A stretch of 64,000 nt of DNA from JACVRW01 sp963826165 (GCA_963826165.1 CAWGWC010000014.1:1-64000); one strand, 5' to 3'; positions 25,604-34,256 are shown, counted from the stretch's first letter. Notes: generated by a model not told the origin, from the sequence alone. Translations and numbers: made by a program.

Positions 25604-26301
25604 GCAGTGGGCGGCGCGAGCTCCGGGTGCGATGCGTCCTCGAACTCGCGGAAGAGACCGGTGACGACGAAGGCTGTCTGCTCGCCGATATCCACCGCAT
25701 TGTCTCCTATCCGCTCGAGGCATCGCCCCACGAGCATCATGTGCATCGCCCACTCGCGCGTGTCCGGATCTTCGCCGATGTCGAGCGCGCGCTTGAACAC
25801 CTGGCGGTTGAGCCGGTCGATCTCGTCGTCCTGGCGGACGAGGTCCTGGGCCATCGGCACGTCGCGGCGCTCGAAGGCCTGGCCGCACTGGATCACCTGC
25901 TGACGGGCCTGAGCGCCCATGCGCTGGATCAGGTCGAGCATGTCGGGATCGGAGGGCGGCTCGTGTCCGGCCAGCGGGACCAGCTTGGCCATGTTCACGC
26001 ACTGGTCGCCCATGCGCTCGATGTGCTTGATCATGTGCAGCAGCGCGGCCACCAGGCGCAGGTCGCCGGCCACTGGCGCCTGCAGCGCCAGCAGCGACAG
26101 CACTCCCTGGTGGACCTCCAGGTAGCGGCCGTCGATCCGGTCGTCGTCGGCGATCACCATGCTGGCCAGCTCGATGTCCTGGTGCTGCACGGTCTCGAGC
26201 GCTCGCTCAAGCGCCGTGACCACCATGGGAAGCGCGCCGAGCGCCTGATCCTCGAGCTTCTTGAGCTCGGCCTGGAACTGCGAGCGAGTCGTGTCGGACA
26301 C
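25600..26301 (-). CDS. phoU: Phosphate signalling complex protein PhoU
   Basis: 233 residues from the GTG at 26301, 2 bp after the pstB stop. It has two PhoU helical repeats, each with the metal-binding type motif: 'LHMIKHIERMGDQCVNMAK' (first) and 'MMLVGRCLERIGDNAVDIGE' (second). PhoU links the Pst transporter to the sensor kinase and represses phosphate uptake signalling when phosphate is plentiful. The kinase itself is not in this window. Confidence 0.95.
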   Translation of the reverse strand: MSDTTRSQFQAELKKLEDQALGALPMVVTALERALETVQHQDIELASMVIADDDRIDGRYLEVHQGVLSLLALQAPVAGDLRLVAALLHMIKHIERMGDQCVNMAKLVPLAGHEPPSDPDMLDLIQRMGAQARQQVIQCGQAFERRDVPMAQDLVRQDDEIDRLNRQVFKRALDIGEDPDTREWAMHMMLVGRCLERIGDNAVDIGEQTAFVVTGLFREFEDASHPELAPPTA

Positions 26302-26303
26302 GA

Positions 26304-27221
26304 CTAACCGACCTTGCCGGTGACGTAGGCCTCCGTGCGGGAGTCGGACGGGTTGGTGAAGATCTTCTCGGTGTCGTCGAACTCCACGACGCGGCCGGTG
26401 CGGTGCTCTTCGTCCGAGAGCTCGACCGTGAAGAAGGCGGTCTTGTCCGACACGCGGGCGGCCTGCTGCATGTTGTGGGTGACGATGACGATCGAGTAGT
26501 CCTTCTTGAGCTCCAGCATCAGGTCCTCGATCTTGCCCGTGGATATCGGGTCGAGGGCCGAGCAGGGCTCGTCCATGAGGATCACGTCGGGGTTGACTGC
26601 CAGGCAGCGCGCGATGCACAGGCGCTGCTGCTGGCCGCCCGACATGCCGAAGGCGTTGGTCTTCATGCGGTCCTTGACCTCGTCCCAGAGGGCGCCCTGG
26701 TTGAGCGCGCGCTCCACGATCTCGTCCATGTCGCCCTTCATGCCCAGCACGCGCGGGCCGAAGGCGATGTTGTCGTAGATCGACTTGGGGAACGGGTTGG
26801 GCTTCTGGAATACCATCCCGATCCGCTTGCGCACCTCCACGGCGTCCACCTGCGGGCCGTAGAGATCCTGTCCGTGATAGTTGACCTTGCCCTCGACCGT
26901 CGCGCCGGGGATCAGGTCGTTCATCCGGTTGAGGCAGCGGATCAGCGTGGACTTGCCGCAGCCCGACGGGCCGATCAGCGCGGTGATCTCGTTCTTGCCG
27001 ATGTCGAAGGAGACGTCGCGTACAGCCGGCTTGCCGCTGTAGGCGACCATCACCTTTTCGAGCGAGAAGATCGCCTCGCGGGCCTCTCGTCTGGCGGCCG
27101 GAGCGCCGGCTACGGCAGGGGAGCCGGCCGCACCGTGGGGAGATCCGACTCCGATGGGCTGGGACAGACCGCGCTGCTCGGTCTGGGGGGGTTCCTGAGG
27201 CTCGGTCACGCGCTCGGACAC
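26304..27221 (-). CDS. pstB: Phosphate ABC transporter ATP-binding protein
   Basis: 305 residues. The ABC ATPase has Walker A GPSGCGKST, the PstB-type 'LNRMNDLIPGATVEG', signature SGGQQQR, Walker B VILMDEP and 'IVIVTHNMQQAARVSD'. There is an N-terminal extension of about 50 Ala/Gly/Pro-rich residues before the ABC domain, longer than usual PstB; an internal start is possible. It energises phosphate import with PstA/PstC. Confidence 0.96.
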   Translation of the reverse strand: MSERVTEPQEPPQTEQRGLSQPIGVGSPHGAAGSPAVAGAPAARREAREAIFSLEKVMVAYSGKPAVRDVSFDIGKNEITALIGPSGCGKSTLIRCLNRMNDLIPGATVEGKVNYHGQDLYGPQVDAVEVRKRIGMVFQKPNPFPKSIYDNIAFGPRVLGMKGDMDEIVERALNQGALWDEVKDRMKTNAFGMSGGQQQRLCIARCLAVNPDVILMDEPCSALDPISTGKIEDLMLELKKDYSIVIVTHNMQQAARVSDKTAFFTVELSDEEHRTGRVVEFDDTEKIFTNPSDSRTEAYVTGKVG

Positions 27222-27231
27222 TCTAGATCAC

Positions 27232-28119
27232 CTACCACTTCTGCTCGTAACGGTTTCGTAGCCAGATGGCGATGCTGTTCATGAACAGGAGCATGATCAT
27301 GAGCAGCAGGATGCCCGCCGCGGCCAGGGGGACATAGTCGTTGACGTCGTTGGAGGGCCTCGTGATCCAGTCGAAGATCTGGATCGGCATCGCGGTGAAC
27401 TGGGAGTCGAGGCCCTCCGGGTTGAAGGCGATGAAGGTGGCGGCGCCGATCACGATCAGGGGGGCCGTCTCGCCAATGGCCCGGGCCAACGCGAGGATCA
27501 CGCCGGTAGCGATGCCGGGAATGGATGCCGGCAGGACCTGCTTCCAGATCGTCTGCCATTGGGTGGCGCCCAGGGCCATCGAGCCCTCGCGAATCGAGGG
27601 CGGCACCGCGCGGATCGCCTCACGGGAGGCCACGATCACAACGGGCAGCACGAGCAGCCCCAGGGTCAGGCCGCCGGCGAGCACGACGGGGCCGAGCGAC
27701 AGCGGGCCGCGCACCAGGAAGGCCAGCCCGAGGATCCCGTAGACGATTGAGGGAACCGCGGCCAGGTTCTGGATGTTCAGCTCGACGAAGCGGTTGTACC
27801 AGCGGGTTTCGTCGGCGTACTCCTCGAGGTAGATGGCGGTGGCCACTCCCACGGGGATGACGAACAGCGCACACACGCCCATCAGCCAGATCGTGCCCCA
27901 GAAGGCCGCCTGGATGCCGGACTGATCGGCGTTGATCGACGAGAAGCTGGTGATGAACTCCCAGGTCAGGTTCCCCGCGCCGTCAACGACGATGTCGAAC
28001 AGGAGAACCCCGAGCAGCAGGATCGACACGCCCACGCACAGGAGCAGCCCGATCAGGAAGCCGCGGTCCTTGGCGCGGTTCTTGCCCGACGGCTGGGCGA
28101 TGACGTCGCCGGTGCTCAC
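27232..28119 (-). CDS. pstA: Phosphate ABC transporter permease PstA
   Basis: 295 residues from the GTG at 28119, whose GTGA overlaps the pstC stop. There are six TM segments, and the permease loop is 'REGSMALGATQWQTIWKQVLP' followed by 'GVILALARAIGETAPLI'. Together with PstC it forms the membrane channel. The first TM is followed by an extracytoplasmic segment before the permease domain, as in other actinobacterial PstA proteins. Confidence 0.95.
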   Translation of the reverse strand: MSTGDVIAQPSGKNRAKDRGFLIGLLLCVGVSILLLGVLLFDIVVDGAGNLTWEFITSFSSINADQSGIQAAFWGTIWLMGVCALFVIPVGVATAIYLEEYADETRWYNRFVELNIQNLAAVPSIVYGILGLAFLVRGPLSLGPVVLAGGLTLGLLVLPVVIVASREAIRAVPPSIREGSMALGATQWQTIWKQVLPASIPGIATGVILALARAIGETAPLIVIGAATFIAFNPEGLDSQFTAMPIQIFDWITRPSNDVNDYVPLAAAGILLLMIMLLFMNSIAIWLRNRYEQKW

Positions 28120-29063
28120 TCGTACACCTGGCGGTACTTGCGTACGAAGCGGATCGAAATCAGGTTCATGATCAGCGTGATCACGAACAGCGTGGTGCCG
28201 ACCGCGAAGATCGTCTTGTAGGCGATCGTACCGGTAGCGATGTCGCCCTTCGCCGTTGAGGCAATGAAGGCGGTCATCGTCTCCATGGACTTGAGGATGT
28301 CGATGCCCCATTGCGGCTGCAGGCCCGCGGCGATCACCACCACCATGGTCTCGCCGATCGCCCGCGAGAAGCCAAGCACCACGGAGGCGACGATGCCGGA
28401 GAGCGCCGCCGGGAAGACCACGCGCATCGTGGTCTGGAGCTTGGAGGCGCCCAACCCAAAGGAGCCCTCGCGCAGCGACTGGGGGACCGCGGACATCGAG
28501 TCTTCAGAGATCGAGGCCACCGTCGGAACGATCAAGAAGCCGATGATGATGCCGGCGGACAGGGCGTTGAAGATCGCAACGTCGGACCCGAGGACCGCGC
28601 GCAAGATCTCGGGAGTGAAGAAGGTCAGCGCGAAGTAGCCGAACACGATCGTGGGCACGCCGGCCAGCAGCTCGAGAATCGGCTTGATCGTCTTGCGCAC
28701 GCCCGGACGCGCGTACTCGGCCAGGTAGATCGCCGCCGCGAGCCCGAGCGGCACGGCCACCACCATGGCGATCGCGCTGATGATCAGCGTGCCCGACACC
28801 AGGGGAAGCACCCCGAACGAAGCCGGCTCGAACAGTGGCGCCCAGTCGGTGCCGAAGAGATAGTCGCCCAGGCCGACCTCGCCGAAGAACGAGATCGTCT
28901 CCTCGAGCAGGGAGACGACGATCCCGGTGGTGGTGAGCACCGAGATGAAGGCCGCCAGCATGAGCAGCCCCTTGATGATGTCCTCGCCCCAGCGGCGGCG
29001 GGCCGCGCGGAGAGGTGGGACCTCCGCGCGGCCCTGTGCCTGAGTTGCCGAACCGGCTTCCAC
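28116..29063 (-). CDS. pstC: Phosphate ABC transporter permease PstC
   Basis: 315 residues with six TM segments and the permease loop 'REGSFGLGASKLQTTMRVVFP' followed by 'VLGFSRAIGETMVVVI'. The N-terminal TM at about 30-55 is the PstC-specific first helix. The gene starts 10 bp after pstS and overlaps pstA by 4 bp. The window between PstC and PstA shows no extra gene. Confidence 0.95.
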   Translation of the reverse strand: MEAGSATQAQGRAEVPPLRAARRRWGEDIIKGLLMLAAFISVLTTTGIVVSLLEETISFFGEVGLGDYLFGTDWAPLFEPASFGVLPLVSGTLIISAIAMVVAVPLGLAAAIYLAEYARPGVRKTIKPILELLAGVPTIVFGYFALTFFTPEILRAVLGSDVAIFNALSAGIIIGFLIVPTVASISEDSMSAVPQSLREGSFGLGASKLQTTMRVVFPAALSGIVASVVLGFSRAIGETMVVVIAAGLQPQWGIDILKSMETMTAFIASTAKGDIATGTIAYKTIFAVGTTLFVITLIMNLISIRFVRKYRQVYE

Positions 29064-29073
29064 CCTGCCGGCC

Positions 29074-30027
29074 CTAGCTCCCGGTTCCGCCCACGGCGGT
29101 CTTGGCCTTATCGGCCTGCGCCTGGCTCATCGGGACGATGGCCGAGGCCTCGGCGATGGACTGGTAGTTCTCGACCACGTAGTCCATGAACGCCTTGACT
29201 TGGGGCTTCTTGATCGCCTCGCCGCTCGGGTACATGAACAGCGGCCGCGAGAGCGGCTTGTAGGAGCCGTCGGCGATCGTCTCCGCGCTCGGCGTGATGC
29301 AGCCGTCGCCTGCGTCGACCGATACGAGTCCCAGCTTGTCCTGGTTCTGCTCGTAGTAGGAGAAGCCGAAGTAGCCGAGACCGCCGTCCTCACCCTCGAC
29401 ACCCTGGACCAGCACGTTGTCGTCCTCGGAGGGCTGGTAGTCCTTGCGCGTGTTGCCCTCCTCACCGTTGATCTCCTCGGTGAAGAACTCGAATGTCCCG
29501 GAGTCCGTCCCCGGGCCGAACAGGCTGAGCTCGGTGTCGGGCAGCTTCGGATCGATCGCGCTCAGGTCGGTGACCTTCGAGCCCTGCTCCCACAGCTCCT
29601 TGAGCTGATCGGTGGTCATGCAGTCGACCTTGAGGTTGGGATTCGTGACGACCGAGATGCCGTCGTTGGCCACCTGAACCTCGGTGTAGGTGACGTTGTT
29701 CTTCTTGCAGATCGGCACCTCTTCCTCCTCGTCGATGGGACGAGAGGCGTCCGAGATGTCGGTCTCGCCCGCGCAGAACTTCTCGAAGCCACCGCCGGTT
29801 CCGGACGTGCCGACCGTGATGCGCACATCGGGGTTCTGAGCCTGGAACTCTTCGGCCGCCGCCTGGGCGAATGGGCCGACGGTGCTGGAGCCGTCGATAC
29901 GGATGGAACCGGAGACGCTTTCTCCGCCTCCGCCACCCCCGCCGCCGCCGCTGTCTTCGTCGTCGCCACAAGCGGCCGCGCCAAGGGCGAGGACGCCGCA
30001 CGCGGCGAACGCGAGGAGCTTCCTCAT
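29074..30027 (-). CDS. pstS: Phosphate-binding lipoprotein PstS
   Basis: 317 residues. Lipoprotein signal 'LLAFAACGVLALGAAAC' with the lipid-anchor Cys near residue 20, then an acidic and poly-Gly linker, then the periplasmic-type phosphate-binding fold. Phosphate ligand loops are visible: 'IDGSSTVGPFA' and 'GTSGTGGGFEKFC', later 'GPGTDSGTFEFF'. ATGs at 30033 and 30027 are both in frame; the AAGGAG SD sits 8 nt from the second and only 2 nt from the first, which decides for 30027. It heads the pst-phoU-ppx operon. Confidence 0.95.
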   Translation of the reverse strand: MRKLLAFAACGVLALGAAACGDDEDSGGGGGGGGGESVSGSIRIDGSSTVGPFAQAAAEEFQAQNPDVRITVGTSGTGGGFEKFCAGETDISDASRPIDEEEEVPICKKNNVTYTEVQVANDGISVVTNPNLKVDCMTTDQLKELWEQGSKVTDLSAIDPKLPDTELSLFGPGTDSGTFEFFTEEINGEEGNTRKDYQPSEDDNVLVQGVEGEDGGLGYFGFSYYEQNQDKLGLVSVDAGDGCITPSAETIADGSYKPLSRPLFMYPSGEAIKKPQVKAFMDYVVENYQSIAEASAIVPMSQAQADKAKTAVGGTGS

Positions 30028-30090
30028 GCGCATGTCTCCTTCTCTGGGGTCATTACGGCAGCGACACTCACAGCGGCCCGGCACCAGTCT

Positions 30091-30128
30091 GTTATCCAGC
30101 TGTCGCCGCCTTGTGAAAAAGGTGTGAA
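30091..30128 (-). promoter_or_regulatory. PHO-box-like promoter of pstS
   Basis: On the minus strand TTCACAC (30128-30122) and TTCACAA (30117-30111) form direct repeats with an 11-nt period, the layout of actinobacterial PhoP (PHO box) sites. A GATAAC hexamer (30096-30091) follows exactly 15 nt after the second TTCACA and fits a -10 element. The site begins 3 bp after the stop of the upstream DNA-binding protein gene, so pstS has its own promoter. The factor that binds is inferred. Confidence 0.72.
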
Positions 30129-30130
30129 GG

Positions 30131-30427
30131 TCAGTCCGACGACAGCCGGTAGCCGAAGCCGAAATGCGTGTGGATGAACTCGCGGCCCGGCCGGGCGCGC
30201 TCCAGCTTCTGGCGCAGTTTGCCCACGTAGACGTCGACCGAGCGGTCGGACTTGCGGTAGGGCTCGCCCCACACCTCGCGGTAGAGCTCCTCGCGGCTGA
30301 CGATGCGGTCGTGGCGCTCGGCCAGGGCGGTGAGCAGCTCGAGCTCCCGTACGGTGAGCGCCAGCCGCTGGCCGTCCACCAGCGCGCTGAATTCCGTCGG
30401 GCGAATCTCGAGGTCCCCGATGTTCAT
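30131..30427 (-). CDS. Stand-alone PhoB/OmpR-type winged-helix protein (no receiver domain)
   Basis: 98 residues from the ATG at 30427. The whole protein is one OmpR-class winged helix: 'LTVRELELLTALAERHDRIV', recognition-helix region 'SDRSVDVYVGKLRQKLE' and the wing 'FIHTHFGFGYRL'. It closely resembles the DNA-binding domain of the divergent response regulator but has no phospho-acceptor domain. The GTG/TTG frames further upstream would start before the predicted promoter, so the short form is preferred. It lies immediately upstream of pstS, probably with a role in phosphate control. Confidence 0.82.
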   Translation of the reverse strand: MNIGDLEIRPTEFSALVDGQRLALTVRELELLTALAERHDRIVSREELYREVWGEPYRKSDRSVDVYVGKLRQKLERARPGREFIHTHFGFGYRLSSD

Positions 30428-30463
30428 GGCCCGGCGACTGTTCCAGCTAAGTGCGGAATGTCC

Positions 30464-30501
30464 GTTATCTCGCCGTTGTCGGGCTGTGAAAAAGCTGTAA
30501 A
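30464..30501 (-). promoter_or_regulatory. Second PHO-box-like promoter, upstream of the winged-helix gene
   Basis: On the minus strand TTTACAG (30501-30495) and TTCACAG (30490-30484) are direct repeats with an 11-nt period, and GATAAC (30469-30464) follows 15 nt after the second TTCACA, the same geometry as the pstS site. The start codon is 36 nt further on. The repeat lies between two divergent regulator genes and may act on both. Confidence 0.68.
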
Positions 30502-30543
30502 TCACAAGGGTGCCGCTTCCCCCTGGCGTAGACTCCCCGGCGG

Positions 30544-31326
30544 ATGTCGGACCTGCGTCTAGCGATCCTCGACTCAGATTCGGGATTCGTCCGTGTGCTG
30601 GTCAAGCGCGCGGGCGATCTCGGCTGGCAATACCGCCGTCTCGAGGCCCCTCCGCGCACCGAGGAGTTCGTGGCGATGCGTGTCAACGCGGTGGTGGTCG
30701 ATCTGGCCCTGCTCGGAGGTGGCGCGTGGGAGTTCCTGGAGAAGCTCTCCGCCGCTCTGCCGGGGCTGGGCATCGTGGTCTGCACCGGGCGCTCGACGGT
30801 CTCGCAACGTGTCCGGGGCCTGCGTCTGGGGGCCGATGACTGGGTCACCAAGCCCTGCCACCCCGAAGAGGTGCTGGCCAGAGTCGAGGCCGTGGTGCGC
30901 CGGCGCAAGCGCGCGTCGGCGCGGGTCGAGACCGGCCCGCTGGTGGCGGGGGACCTCGAGATCCGGGCCGACCAGTTTCAGGCGTTCGCGCGCGGCCGGA
31001 GCGTCGACCTCACCCGGCGCGAGTTCGAGGTGCTGCAACTCTTGGCCCAGGCGGAGGGCAAGGTCCTCCAGCGCGAGGAGATCTACCAGGCCGTGTGGGG
31101 CTACGCGATGGCCCACGGCGACCGCTCGGTGGACGTGTTCATCCGCAAGGTGCGCCAGAAGCTCGAGAAGGCCTCCTCGGACTGGAGCTACATCCACACG
31201 CACTTCGGGGTGGGCTATCGCTTCGATCCCGAGGCCGTGCGGCCGGACGTCGCCGCGCCGGCGATCGCCGAAGCGCCCGAGGCGCCACCCGAGGTCGTCG
31301 TCGGCGACCGGGCTACGCCGCTCTAG
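30544..31326 (+). CDS. OmpR/PhoB-family response regulator
   Basis: 260 residues. The receiver domain (1-120) keeps an acidic pair (ILDSDSGF), the phospho-acceptor Asp in 'VVVDLALL', the switch Thr in 'VVCTGRS' and Lys in 'VTKPCHPEEV'. The winged helix (about 130-230) shows 'LTRREFEVLQLLAQ' and 'GDRSVDVFIRKVRQKLE'. A Pro/Ala-rich tail of about 30 residues follows. Beside pst genes a PhoP/PhoB role is likely, but no histidine kinase is adjacent. TAGACT (30529-30534) lies 9 nt before the ATG. Confidence 0.9.
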   Translation: MSDLRLAILDSDSGFVRVLVKRAGDLGWQYRRLEAPPRTEEFVAMRVNAVVVDLALLGGGAWEFLEKLSAALPGLGIVVCTGRSTVSQRVRGLRLGADDWVTKPCHPEEVLARVEAVVRRRKRASARVETGPLVAGDLEIRADQFQAFARGRSVDLTRREFEVLQLLAQAEGKVLQREEIYQAVWGYAMAHGDRSVDVFIRKVRQKLEKASSDWSYIHTHFGVGYRFDPEAVRPDVAAPAIAEAPEAPPEVVVGDRATPL

Positions 31327-31388
31327 GCACCGGGCGCGGCTGGGGCCGCAGCCGTTGCAGGCCGCGACCCCCGCTGCAGCCGGTCAGA

Positions 31389-32109
31389 TCAGGCGCCTCG
31401 CCTCCTCGCCGCCATCAGCCCGGCCACGCCGGCTGCCAGGCCGAGCGCGCCGACGACCAGCGCCACGATGGTCAGCCACTCGGGGGCGGCATCGTCCGTC
31501 GTCGTTCCGGCGGTCTGCACAGCGGCGGTCTCGCCGGTCTCGGCCGAAGCGTTCTCGGCCTTGGCGGCGCCACCGTGTCCGCCCTCCGCGGCTTCGAGCA
31601 CCACCCCGGCCGCGGGATCCTCGAGGTCGTCCTCGCTCTCGCCCTCGGCGGGAGTCTGGATCCAGCGTGTCTCGCCCTGCTCGCACTTCTGGATGATCGG
31701 GAAGTAGACCGACTCGCCCTCCTTGCCGGCGGGCATCTTGAGGCTCACCGGGAGCAGGTCGAGACGGTCCGGCGCCAGCGGCTGCTTGGCGGTGTAGACG
31801 ATCTCGCTCACGCCACTCGTGATCTTCTCGCCGTGCAATCTCCACCGGGTTTTTCTTGCCCTCTTTGGTCGACACGTTCCACAACGGATGCACCGCCGGG
31901 GTGGCCGAGGGAACGCTCGGCGGGATCTGGATTCGCACCTGTGTGGTGGGCGACTCCTCGCAACCGTGCGAAACCTGGAACGACTGCGTGGTGTAGCCGT
32001 CCGACGGGGCGGTGCCGGGACTCGCGGATATGTGGGCCATGGCGGGGGCCGCCAGCGCCAGGCTGAGGACGCCCGCGCTCACGGCCGTCCGGGTGATGGT
32101 GCTTCTCAT
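31389..32109 (-). pseudogene. YcnI-like DUF1775 copper-associated protein, frameshifted
   Basis: Two adjacent frames together make one DUF1775 protein. The first (from ATG 32109) gives a signal peptide ending 'APAMAHIS', so the mature protein would start at His, as in copper-binding YcnI, and runs to 'STKEGKKNPVE'. The second frame (from about 31838) continues 'LHGEKITSGVSEIVYTAKQ', then 'YFPIIQKCEQGETRWI' and a C-terminal TM (IVALVVGALGLAAGVAGLM). One extra base near 31840 separates them. Either a real loss-of-function mutation or a sequence error. Last gene of the copper operon. Confidence 0.8.
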
Positions 32110-32142
32110 CGCGTTGGTTCTCCTTAAGCGATCGGTGAAAGG

Positions 32143-32469
32143 TCAGCTCGGTGCGAACACGACGCGCGGTGGCCCTCTCACGGCGAGGGCTGCGCCCACC
32201 AGCCGGCCGCCTCGCGGAAGGAGACGAGCCCGCGAGCGCTGCCGCGGCGCCAGCTCGCGCTCGGTGCGAACACGACGCGCGCGGACGCGCTCGGTGGCGC
32301 GAGCCAGGGCCGAGTCGCCCGGATAGCGCCCGAACACCAGCGGGAGCAGGATCAGCAGGGCGGGGGCGAGGTAGATGAGGGTGTCGCCCACCCCGAGCAC
32401 CTCGAGCCCGAGCATCCACACCGCGATCAGGGCGACGAGGCGAAGCACGGTCAGGACCCGCGTGCTCAC
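32143..32469 (-). CDS. Small membrane protein of the copper operon (paralog of the gene at 34982)
   Basis: 108 residues from the GTG at 32469 (GTGA overlap with copCD). Two close TM segments (about 8-45), then a motif 'LLPLVFGRYPGDSAL', a highly basic stretch, and an ending 'LLPRGGRLVGAALAVRGPP'. The same motifs in the same order occur in the small protein at 34982-35305, so the two are paralogs flanking the copper genes. No known domain; topology suggests a membrane anchor with a basic cytosolic tail. Confidence 0.72.
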   Translation of the reverse strand: MSTRVLTVLRLVALIAVWMLGLEVLGVGDTLIYLAPALLILLPLVFGRYPGDSALARATERVRARRVRTERELAPRQRSRARLLPRGGRLVGAALAVRGPPRVVFAPS

Positions 32470-34256
32470 CGGAACGGCACCTCCACCAGCGTGCGCGCCT
32501 CCTCGAACTCGGACACGCGACCCGACACGGTGAGGTCCCAGTCGCCGGCCGGCGCCACCTGCGCGCGACGGGCGACCCAGTGGCCCGGCCCGGCCTTGTC
32601 GACTCGCGGCTCCAGCGGACCGATCTGATCCTCGCGCAGGCGGAGAGCCAGCTTCACGTCGCGCAGCCGGTCGTACTGATCGCCGCTGCGCGGGTCGGTG
32701 AGGTAGAGGTGGATCTCGTTGGCGCCCACTCGCGCGGGCTCCACGGTCAGCTCGAGGCGCGCGGCGCCGAGGTCCGTGGTGGTGGTGAAGGGACCCTGGG
32801 CGAGCGAGTCGGGAGGCGGATAGCTGGTGAGCGCGGCGGTCACCGCCAGCACCACCGCCAGCAGCGCCACCTCGGTGCGGAGCGTGCTCCGCAGGAAACG
32901 TCCCTCGTGGCCGGGGCTCCCGCCGTCCGCCGCGATGCGGCGCATCCGCGGCAGGGTGCGGCGGCGGTTGACCGCGCCGAGGCCGATCAGTAGCCCGATC
33001 AGGCCGGCCTTGACGAGGACCGCCCGTCCGAACGCCGTGTCGGTCAGGTCGGAGAGCGCGGAGAGATGGAGGACCGACTGCAGCGTGCCGGTGGCCAGCA
33101 GGGCGATCACCGCGCCCAGGGCCAGCGGCGAGAAGCGGTAGAGGCAGGCAGCCAGCAAACGGGTCCGGTCCGGAGGGTCGAGGCGTGCCGTGGCGGCGGG
33201 GAGAGCCAGCAGGAGCAGGGCAAGGCCGCCGATCCAGACGCTCATGCCCAGAACATGGATCGTGTTCGCCGGGATCAGCAGGGCGCCGGGGTCGGAGGCC
33301 CCGGCGTGTCCCGCCAGCGCGGGGGAGAGACCGAGGAAGCCGAGCGGCAGGACGAGGGCGACGGCCGGCCACGGCCGGGTGGCCGACGACACGGCGAGGC
33401 CGGTGGCTCCGAGCGACGCGCGCCGCATCACCGGCAGGACCGCGCGAGCGCCGGCCAGGGCGAGCAGCCCGCCGAGCACCAGCCAGGTGACGAGGCGCAG
33501 CCCCCAGACGGTGCCGAAGCGGGTGCTCAGCACGTCGGAGATCACGTTGGGCGTCAGCGCTTCGAACGGGGAGGTGCCGGCTGCGGTGGCGCCCTGCAGC
33601 ACGATGCCGGCAGCGCTGGCGATCACTCCCGCGCCCACGGTCATCCAGGCGATCACGCGAAGGCGCTCGGCGAAGGACTCCGACGCCCGCCGCCAGGCGT
33701 CGGTGGCGCCTGCGCGCGCACGGAGGGCCGGGAGCCAGACGGCGAGCACGAAGAGCACCCCTCCCAGGGCCAGGGCGATGGTGGCGTAGGACATCGCCTT
33801 CGCCGCTCCGAAGGCGACGTCGGTGCCGGCTCCGGCGTCACCGTCGTCCACGAGGCCGGCCACGGCGGCGGCGGACGCGGCGGCGCCCTCGCCCACGCTG
33901 AACACGAAGCCGCCGGAGATGGGATGCGAGTCGGCCGACACCACGCGGTAGGTGGCCGTGTAGCTCCCGTCCGGGAGGTCCGGGCGCAGGCCGACGGACA
34001 CCGCCTCGCCGTCTCCTCCGGGATGCTCGGCGCCGTCCGTGTCGACACGATCGCCGCCGGCGTCGAACACCCTCACCGAGCCGAAGGCCGTCTCGACCGG
34101 CTCGTTGAAGCGGAACACCACCCGCTCGGGCGATCGTGTGACCGCGGTGCCGCGCTCGGGTGAGCTGTCCACGAGCACCGCATGGGCGTGGGCGGTCGCG
34201 GGCGCGGCCAGCAGCGCGCCGAGCAGCAAGATGGGGAGGAGAAGAAGCCTCCTCAC
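32466..34256 (-). CDS. copCD: CopC-CopD fusion copper protein
   Basis: 596 residues from the GTG at 34256. After the signal peptide ('ATAHAHAVLVDSSP') comes a CopC beta-barrel (about 25-125) with likely copper ligands at the mature N-terminal His and in 'VSADSHPISGGF'. An eight-to-nine-TM CopD domain (about 150-480) and a soluble C-terminal beta domain (about 495-596) follow. CopC binds Cu(II) outside the membrane and CopD is thought to move it inward. Overlaps both neighbours by 4 bp. Confidence 0.93.
   Translation of the reverse strand: MRRLLLLPILLLGALLAAPATAHAHAVLVDSSPERGTAVTRSPERVVFRFNEPVETAFGSVRVFDAGGDRVDTDGAEHPGGDGEAVSVGLRPDLPDGSYTATYRVVSADSHPISGGFVFSVGEGAAASAAAVAGLVDDGDAGAGTDVAFGAAKAMSYATIALALGGVLFVLAVWLPALRARAGATDAWRRASESFAERLRVIAWMTVGAGVIASAAGIVLQGATAAGTSPFEALTPNVISDVLSTRFGTVWGLRLVTWLVLGGLLALAGARAVLPVMRRASLGATGLAVSSATRPWPAVALVLPLGFLGLSPALAGHAGASDPGALLIPANTIHVLGMSVWIGGLALLLLALPAATARLDPPDRTRLLAACLYRFSPLALGAVIALLATGTLQSVLHLSALSDLTDTAFGRAVLVKAGLIGLLIGLGAVNRRRTLPRMRRIAADGGSPGHEGRFLRSTLRTEVALLAVVLAVTAALTSYPPPDSLAQGPFTTTTDLGAARLELTVEPARVGANEIHLYLTDPRSGDQYDRLRDVKLALRLREDQIGPLEPRVDKAGPGHWVARRAQVAPAGDWDLTVSGRVSEFEEARTLVEVPFR

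Noticed and set aside
29925..29955. Short GCC/CCG tandem run, possible microsatellite
   Set aside because: It encodes the poly-Gly linker of PstS after the lipoprotein Cys and is explained by coding.
31327..31388. GC-rich short inverted repeats between the response regulator and the YcnI-like gene as a terminator
   Set aside because: Stems are short and imperfect, with no T-tract.
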